Assembly: GCA_017545185.1 (NCBI GenBank)
Contig: JAFWQJ010000040.1
Span: 1 to 46,766 of the forward strand
DNA: 46,766 bases
Reading direction: 5' to 3'
Source: Oscillospiraceae bacterium
GTDB lineage: Bacteria; Bacillota; Clostridia; Oscillospirales; Ruminococcaceae
Under the pieces are notes generated by a model, which was given only the letters and a program-made list of their open reading frames with translations, ran no database searches and was not told the DNA's origin. Made by a program: the position numbers and the translations under genes. The first letter of the stretch is position 1. Every line of letters begins with the position of its first letter. Positions 42,307 through 46,766 of this stretch are shown one piece after another.

Positions 42307-43359
42307 ATGAGTTTTTATGACAGCAACACATTCCGCGCGGATCTGAAGCAGGCTGTTCTGCAGACGGTCGGAAAAGAGAAGCTTTCTCATGCATCGGTCA
42401 TGATCACCGGCGCATCCGGCCTGATCGGCTCGTTCATGACCGATATGCTGCTGGAGCTGAACCGCACCGCGGATGCGGACATCACGGTCTATGCGATCGA
42501 CCTGAGCGAGGAGCGCATGGCCGCCCGCTTTGCAGAGGTTAAAACGGAAAAGCTGATCTATGTGGAGCATAACGTGAATGATCTGCCGGATTTTGATTTT
42601 CCCGTGGATTATATCATCCATGCCGCGAGCAATGCGTTCCCGGCTGCGTTCAACAGTGATCCGGTCGGCACGATCATGAGCAACATCCAGGGCACGAAGT
42701 ATCTGCTGGATTACGGTCGGGATCACGGCGCGAAGCGTCTGCTGTATATCTCCTCCGGAGAGGTCTACGGGCAGGGCGACCTGAGCCTGGATTCCTTTGC
42801 CGAGAGCTACGGCGGCTATGTCGATCCGACCGAGCCACGCTCCTGCTATCCGAACAGCAAGCGCTGTGCCGAGACGCTCTGCGTTTCGTATACCAAGCAG
42901 TTCGGCCTTGAGACGGTGATCGTCCGGCCGAGCCACACCTTCGGCGCGAACGCAACGAAGGCCGATAACCGCGCAAATGTGCAGTTTATCAATCAGGCAA
43001 TGGCGGGTGAGGACATCGTCCTGACCAGTGCCGGCAGCCAGATGCGTTCCTATACCTATATCGCAGATTCTGCCTCCGCGATCATCTCCGTCCTGACGGC
43101 GGGCGAAAGCGGTCAGGCTTACAATATTGCAAATCCGGTCTCCCGCACGACGGTTGCCGGCCTTGCAAAGACGATCGCGGATGAGACCGGCGTGAAGCTG
43201 GTGTTCGCAGATCCCGATGCCGTCCAGAAGGCGGAGCTTTCCCCGATCGCCAAGCAGGTGCTCTGCGCGGATAAGCTGGAGGCACTCGGCTGGAAAGGCA
43301 GCTTTACCGTGACAGACGGTGTGCAGCATGTTCTGCGCATTCTGAATGAGCTGAAATGA
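42307..43359 (+). CDS. NAD-dependent epimerase/dehydratase (extended SDR)
   Basis: 350 residues. NAD-binding GASGLIGSFM (about 34-43), active-site SSGEVYGQGD (about 138-147) and CYPNSKRCAETL (about 168-179, YxxxK). HTFGANATKADNRANVQF and AGSQMRSYTYIAD (about 239-251) are typical of the extended SDR family. It is likely to reduce or epimerise the sugar or polyol phosphate activated by the cytidylyltransferase. The start is ATG 42307, with AAGGA ten bases upstream; the TTG at 42298 overlaps the previous stop but sits one base after that ribosome site. Confidence 0.87.
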   Translation: MSFYDSNTFRADLKQAVLQTVGKEKLSHASVMITGASGLIGSFMTDMLLELNRTADADITVYAIDLSEERMAARFAEVKTEKLIYVEHNVNDLPDFDFPVDYIIHAASNAFPAAFNSDPVGTIMSNIQGTKYLLDYGRDHGAKRLLYISSGEVYGQGDLSLDSFAESYGGYVDPTEPRSCYPNSKRCAETLCVSYTKQFGLETVIVRPSHTFGANATKADNRANVQFINQAMAGEDIVLTSAGSQMRSYTYIADSASAIISVLTAGESGQAYNIANPVSRTTVAGLAKTIADETGVKLVFADPDAVQKAELSPIAKQVLCADKLEALGWKGSFTVTDGVQHVLRILNELK

Positions 43360-43418
43360 GAGCGGCGCCGGAACGGTGCGGCAGTATCTCCGGAAGAATG
43401 ATAGGGTGAGAGTGGCAG

Positions 43419-44879
43419 ATGGAAAGCAACAAACTGTTTGAGGATTACGCAAGAACCGAAAAAAAGCTGAAAGCGATCACTGACCGTGCGATCCGGAAAA
43501 ACCAGACGGAAACGGCACTGGAGGCGCTCAATGCGCTCGTGATTATGAAATACAATTATAATCAGGCGTATAGGGATGACTTCGTGGAGGATCGTCTGGA
43601 GAAGCTGTCCGCTGCGGTCGGGGAAGCCAATGCTGCAGACCTGTCGTTCGGGACAAAGGAAGACACAGTCATCTTTTATGATTCATTCGGTGCGGATACC
43701 CGCGGCCTTGCCTGCATCTATCTGAAGGCGCTGGCCGGCATGAATTATAAAATCGTTTATATCACGAATACCGGAGCAAAAGGCAAACAGCCGGTTATTT
43801 CGGAGGTGCTGAAATCCTGTAACGCGACCGTTGCGTATATCGAACGGGGCGGCGGTTTTCTTTCGGTTGCCGGGCAGCTGATCCGGCTGTTCGCGCAGTA
43901 TCAGCCGAAATATGCGTTTGAATACAATCAGCCGTGGGATATCGGCGGCATCGAGGCGTTTTATCTGTTCAAAAATGTGACCCGGTTCAAGATCAATCTG
44001 ACGGATCATGCATTCTGGCCGGGCGTCCGGTCCTTTGATTACTGCATTGAGTTCCGTGACTTCGGCTGCTCGCTTTCGAGGGATTACCGCGGGCTCAGAG
44101 AAGATCAGCTGCTGTTGCTTCCGTATTATCCGTATCTTGACAGAAGCGCGAAATTTCAGGGACTGCCGTTTGATGAAGGCAAGCGCTTCATTTTCACCGG
44201 CGGATACCTCTATAAAACACTCGGCGAGGGCAACATCTATTACAAGATGATCGCGCATATGCTGACGACGGATCCGGAGCTGATGTTCCTGTATGCCGGA
44301 AAGGGCGACGATTCGCAGCTGAAGATTCTGGCGGGTCAGTTTGAAGGCAGAGTGTTCCATATCGCGGAGCGTCCGGATTTCTATCAGATCATCGAGCGAT
44401 GTCTGTTTTATGTCAATTCGTTCCCGATCGTCGGCGGCCTGATGACGCAGTATGCAGCGACCGCCGGCAAGATCCCGCTGACGATCAATCACGGCGGCCG
44501 GGCAGAAGGTCTGCTGCTTGAAAGCGATGATGCGTTTACGCTGTTCACGAATGAAACCGATCTGCTCGCGGAGGCGGACAGACTTCTGACAGATGACGCC
44601 TATCTGAAGGCGCAGAGCGAGCACATGAAGGGGCTTGTGATCTCGGAGGAGCGCTTTGCCGCGGAGCTGCAGCGCATTCTGGAGCAGCAGAAGACAGGCT
44701 TTGCGATCCACTGGAAGGAGATCGACACAACGGCGCAGCATGAGGAATACCGCTATGCTTTTGAAAGAAAGTATATCGACAATGCGATTGCCAATGCCGA
44801 GAACAGCAAACTGATCCGGTATTTCCCGCTCTTTTTCATCAAAAAAATGACGAACCGGATCCTGAAAAAGAAGAAATGA
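43419..44879 (+). CDS. GT-B-like glycosyltransferase or glycerophosphotransferase
   Basis: 486 residues, no exact family recognised. DTVIFYDSFGADTRGLACIY (about 74-93) and YIERGGGFLSVAGQLIRLF suggest an N-terminal Rossmann-like domain. RFIFTGGYLYKTLGEG, LMFLYAGKGDDSQLKIL and ERCLFYVNSFPIVGGLMTQYAA (split across about 325-346) look like the C-terminal GT-B domain. The end is basic (FFIKKMTNRILKKKK), perhaps for membrane contact. It could be a glycosyltransferase or a CDP-polyol phosphotransferase-like enzyme using the CDP product of the two genes before it. The spacing to the upstream SDR gene is 59 bases. Confidence 0.65.
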   Translation: MESNKLFEDYARTEKKLKAITDRAIRKNQTETALEALNALVIMKYNYNQAYRDDFVEDRLEKLSAAVGEANAADLSFGTKEDTVIFYDSFGADTRGLACIYLKALAGMNYKIVYITNTGAKGKQPVISEVLKSCNATVAYIERGGGFLSVAGQLIRLFAQYQPKYAFEYNQPWDIGGIEAFYLFKNVTRFKINLTDHAFWPGVRSFDYCIEFRDFGCSLSRDYRGLREDQLLLLPYYPYLDRSAKFQGLPFDEGKRFIFTGGYLYKTLGEGNIYYKMIAHMLTTDPELMFLYAGKGDDSQLKILAGQFEGRVFHIAERPDFYQIIERCLFYVNSFPIVGGLMTQYAATAGKIPLTINHGGRAEGLLLESDDAFTLFTNETDLLAEADRLLTDDAYLKAQSEHMKGLVISEERFAAELQRILEQQKTGFAIHWKEIDTTAQHEEYRYAFERKYIDNAIANAENSKLIRYFPLFFIKKMTNRILKKKK

Positions 44880-44913
44880 GCCTGAACCGGCTCGGAAAGC
44901 AAGGAGAGATGTT

Positions 44914-46020
44914 ATGTTTATTATGCCGAACAATCTGGGAAGACAGTATTCGCTGAACGCTGCGGAGTACGAACAGAAGGCCGTCGAGGTTCTGCGTTCC
45001 GGCTGGTACATTCTCGGAAACGAGGTCAAGAGCTTTGAACAGGAATGGGCAGAATATGTCGGCGCAAAATACTGTGTCGGACTGGCCAGCGGACTGGATG
45101 CGCTGAAGATCAGCTTTGAGCTGCTCGGCATCGGGGAAGGCGACGAGGTCATTGTCTGCGGAAATGCATATATCGCATGTGTGATGGGCATCACGGTCAA
45201 GGGCGCAACGCCAGTGTTCGTGGAGCCGGATCAGTACGACAATATTGACGCGGATCAGATCGAAGCACATATCACGCCGAATACCAAGGCGATCCTCGCG
45301 GTGCATCTTTACGGACAGGCATGCGATATGACCAAGATCATGGCGATTGCAAAGAAGTACGGCCTGCGCGTCGTTGAGGACTGCGCACAGAGCCACGGCA
45401 ACCACTGGCAGGGCAAGACCGTCGGAACCTTCGGCGATATCGGCTGCTTCAGCTTTTATCCGAGCAAGGGCTGCGGTGCCTTCGGCGATGCAGGCTGTAT
45501 TGTCACGGATAACGAGGAGCTTGCACAGAAGTTCCGCATCTTCCGAAATTACGGAAGTGAAAAGCGTTATCACAACCAGATGATCGGCAGCAACAGCCGT
45601 CTGGATGAGCTGCAGGCAGGTCTGCTGCGCGTGAAGCTGAAGCATCTGGACGACTTCAACGAAGAACGCTGCCGGATCGCAGACCGCTATCTGAACGAGA
45701 TCAAGAATCCGGCTGTCCGGCTTCCGCAGATCCGTCCCGGTGCAGATTCCACATGGCATCAGTTCGTGATCCACTGCGATCATCGCGATGCACTGCAGAA
45801 GTATCTGGAAGCAAATGAGATCGGCACGCTGATCCATTATCCGATCCCGCCGCATCTTTCCGAAGCGTATGCTTATCTCGGCAAAAAGCCCGGTGACTAT
45901 CCGGTCACGGAGCGTTACGCCGCAGAGGTGCTGAGCCTGCCGATGTACAACGGCATGACGAAAGAGGAACAGGATCGCGTGATCGACTGCATCAACCGTT
46001 TCCGTCCGGAAGGAGAGTAA
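44914..46020 (+). CDS. Sugar 3-aminotransferase, FdtB/QdtB-like
   Basis: 368 residues. DegT/DnrJ/EryC1/StrS aminotransferase. VGLASGLDALKISFELLGIG (about 52-71), VVEDCAQSHGN (about 153-163) and CFSFYPSKGCGAFGDAG (about 180-196), which contains the PLP lysine. The IPPHLSEAYAYLGKKPGDYP (about 310-329) end and its pairing with an FdtA-like gene point to a dTDP-3-amino-3,6-dideoxyhexose transaminase (Fuc3N or Qui3N series). AAGGAGAG precedes the ATG. The ketoisomerase gene starts two bases after the stop. Confidence 0.88.
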   Translation: MFIMPNNLGRQYSLNAAEYEQKAVEVLRSGWYILGNEVKSFEQEWAEYVGAKYCVGLASGLDALKISFELLGIGEGDEVIVCGNAYIACVMGITVKGATPVFVEPDQYDNIDADQIEAHITPNTKAILAVHLYGQACDMTKIMAIAKKYGLRVVEDCAQSHGNHWQGKTVGTFGDIGCFSFYPSKGCGAFGDAGCIVTDNEELAQKFRIFRNYGSEKRYHNQMIGSNSRLDELQAGLLRVKLKHLDDFNEERCRIADRYLNEIKNPAVRLPQIRPGADSTWHQFVIHCDHRDALQKYLEANEIGTLIHYPIPPHLSEAYAYLGKKPGDYPVTERYAAEVLSLPMYNGMTKEEQDRVIDCINRFRPEGE

Positions 46021-46021
46021 C

Positions 46022-46450
46022 ATGGCAGATTTGTCTCAGGTTCAGGTAAAGACATTCCCGCTGCACGGCGACGACAGAGGGCATCTTGTTGTGGTCGAGG
46101 GAATGAAGGATATCCCGTTTGAGATCAAGCGGCTGTTCTATATCTACGGCTCTGACCGCGCGGTCGTCAGAGGCTGTCACGCAAACCGCAAGAGTCAGTT
46201 TGTGCTGATCAATGTTGCGGGCACCAGCAAGGTGAAGGCGAAGGACGGGCTCGGCAACGAGAAGATCGTCAGCCTCGACAAGCCGAATATCGGCGTGTAT
46301 CTTCCGACAATGGTCTGGAAGGATATGTATGATTTCAGCGAGGATTCCGTGCTGCTCGTGCTTTCTGACGAGCCCTACGATGCGGAGGAATATATCCGCG
46401 ATTACGATGAATTCTGCCGGATCGCGGCAGCGGAAGCGAAAGGAGAATAA
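46022..46450 (+). CDS. Sugar 3,4-ketoisomerase, FdtA/QdtA-like cupin
   Basis: 142 residues. The cupin segment VVRGCHANRKSQFVLINVAG (about 56-75) carries the RGxHA motif of FdtA/QdtA/WxcM enzymes, followed by GVYLPTMVWKDMYDF (about 97-111) and LVLSDEPYDAEEYIRDYDEF. These turn dTDP-4-keto-6-deoxyglucose into the 3-keto form, which the preceding aminotransferase then aminates. Which stereoisomer (Fuc3N or Qui3N) is made cannot be decided from the sequence. dTDP-glucose synthesis genes (rmlA, rmlB) are not in the window. Confidence 0.9.
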   Translation: MADLSQVQVKTFPLHGDDRGHLVVVEGMKDIPFEIKRLFYIYGSDRAVVRGCHANRKSQFVLINVAGTSKVKAKDGLGNEKIVSLDKPNIGVYLPTMVWKDMYDFSEDSVLLVLSDEPYDAEEYIRDYDEFCRIAAAEAKGE

Positions 46451-46454
46451 GACA

Positions 46455-46700
46455 ATGAGCAATCTTGAAAAGTATAACGAGATCTTCACCAGACTGTTCG
46501 CTGTGGATGAGAGCGAGCTGAATGAGGAGTTCACCTTTGCCGCAGTGGACAAGTGGGATTCCCTGCTGCATCTGACGCTGATCGACGAGCTGGAGAACAG
46601 CTTTGACGTCCTGTTTGAGACCGATGACATCCTGCATTTCGGCGGATACTGCAACGGCAAGGCGATCCTCGAAAAGTACGGCATCGACTTCGGGGCATAA
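46455..46700 (+). CDS. Dedicated acyl carrier protein
   Basis: 81 residues, acidic. VDKWDSLLHLTLIDELENSF (about 31-50) contains the DSL phosphopantetheine-attachment serine and helix 2 of an ACP. The upstream open frame to 46329 belongs to the FdtA gene region; the ATG at 46455 starts MSNLEKYNEIF. It lies four bases after the ketoisomerase gene and three bases before an SDR gene. It is not next to fab genes, so it is likely a pathway-specific carrier, perhaps for an acyl group put on the amino sugar. Confidence 0.88.
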   Translation: MSNLEKYNEIFTRLFAVDESELNEEFTFAAVDKWDSLLHLTLIDELENSFDVLFETDDILHFGGYCNGKAILEKYGIDFGA

Positions 46701-46703
46701 GCC

Positions 46704-46766
46704 ATGGGACTGCTGGACGGAAAGGTCGCGGTCGTTACCGGCTCCGCAAGGGGCATCGGCCGTGAG
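46704..46766 (+). CDS. FabG-like SDR oxidoreductase, cut by the window end
   Basis: Only the first 21 residues are present: MGLLDGKVAVVTGSARGIGR plus one more. TGSARGIG is the NAD(P)-binding TGxxxGxG loop of classical SDR enzymes such as 3-oxoacyl-ACP reductase. The start is three bases after the ACP stop, so it is the same transcript. With the ACP next to it, a ketoacyl-ACP reductase role is likely but not proven from this fragment. Confidence 0.8.
   Translation, partial: MGLLDGKVAVVTGSARGIGRE

Noticed and set aside
1-46766. CRISPR arrays, insertion sequences, rRNA and tRNA genes
   Set aside because: I looked for spaced direct repeats, transposase-like proteins with terminal repeats, and tRNA-like cloverleaf ends, and saw none. 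The only tandem repeat (8445-8530) has no spacers.

Overview
The window comes from a G+C-rich anaerobic member of the Bacillota, most likely a cellulosome-forming Ruminococcus or close relative in the Oscillospiraceae. The evidence is a secreted family 48 cellulase with a C-terminal dockerin, the typical Bacillota housekeeping cluster (yicC-remA-gmk-rpoZ-priA ... def-fmt ... rsmB ... rlmN-prpC-prkC-rsgA), a T-box leader on aspS, rubrerythrin, and clear sigma-A promoters (TTGACA, 17 bases, TATAAT). I see no rRNA or tRNA genes, CRISPR arrays, insertion sequences or phage genes. The species is an inference.

Layout. 1-337 is AT-rich and holds no gene I can support. 338-3100 (+) carries a DUF1846 protein, a small membrane protein and thiamine pyrophosphokinase. 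3136-5191 (-) is aspS behind a T-box riboswitch. 5253-6012 (+) is rubrerythrin. 6035-8438 (-) is an operon of rsmE, a metallophosphoesterase, an MnmM-like tRNA methyltransferase and a small membrane protein. 8556-13376 (-) is a four-gene ABC system (ATPase, permease, GldG-like, DUF4340). 13738-16636 (+) is the GH48-dockerin cellulase with a strong promoter and a long structured leader. 16670-33655 (+) is the housekeeping cluster. It is broken up by less conserved genes: DUF6440 and DUF4846 proteins before def, an isoprenylcysteine-methyltransferase-like protein between def and fmt, and two tandem paralogous exported proteins between rsmB and rlmN. 33736-46766 (+) is a cell-surface glycan operon that runs off the right edge.

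How the genes work together. The housekeeping cluster joins nucleotide supply (gmk), transcription (rpoZ, remA), replication restart (priA), translation start and N-terminal processing (fmt, def), rRNA modification (rsmB, rlmN), ribosome assembly (rsgA) and PASTA-kinase/PP2C signalling (prkC, prpC). The glycan operon begins with an aminotransferase and an initiating phosphoglycosyltransferase. It continues with a block of four genes (PLP-fold protein, GNAT, ATP-grasp ligase, FemAB-like transferase) that could attach amino-acid or acyl groups, then LicD, a GT2, a CDP-polyol-type cytidylyltransferase with an SDR partner, and a GT-B-like transferase. It ends in the window with FdtB- and FdtA-like amino-sugar genes, a dedicated acyl carrier protein and a ketoreductase-like SDR. 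The two most unusual parts are this ACP/SDR pair beside FdtAB, which suggests ACP-dependent acylation of an amino sugar, and the ATP-grasp/FemAB/GNAT/PLP block.
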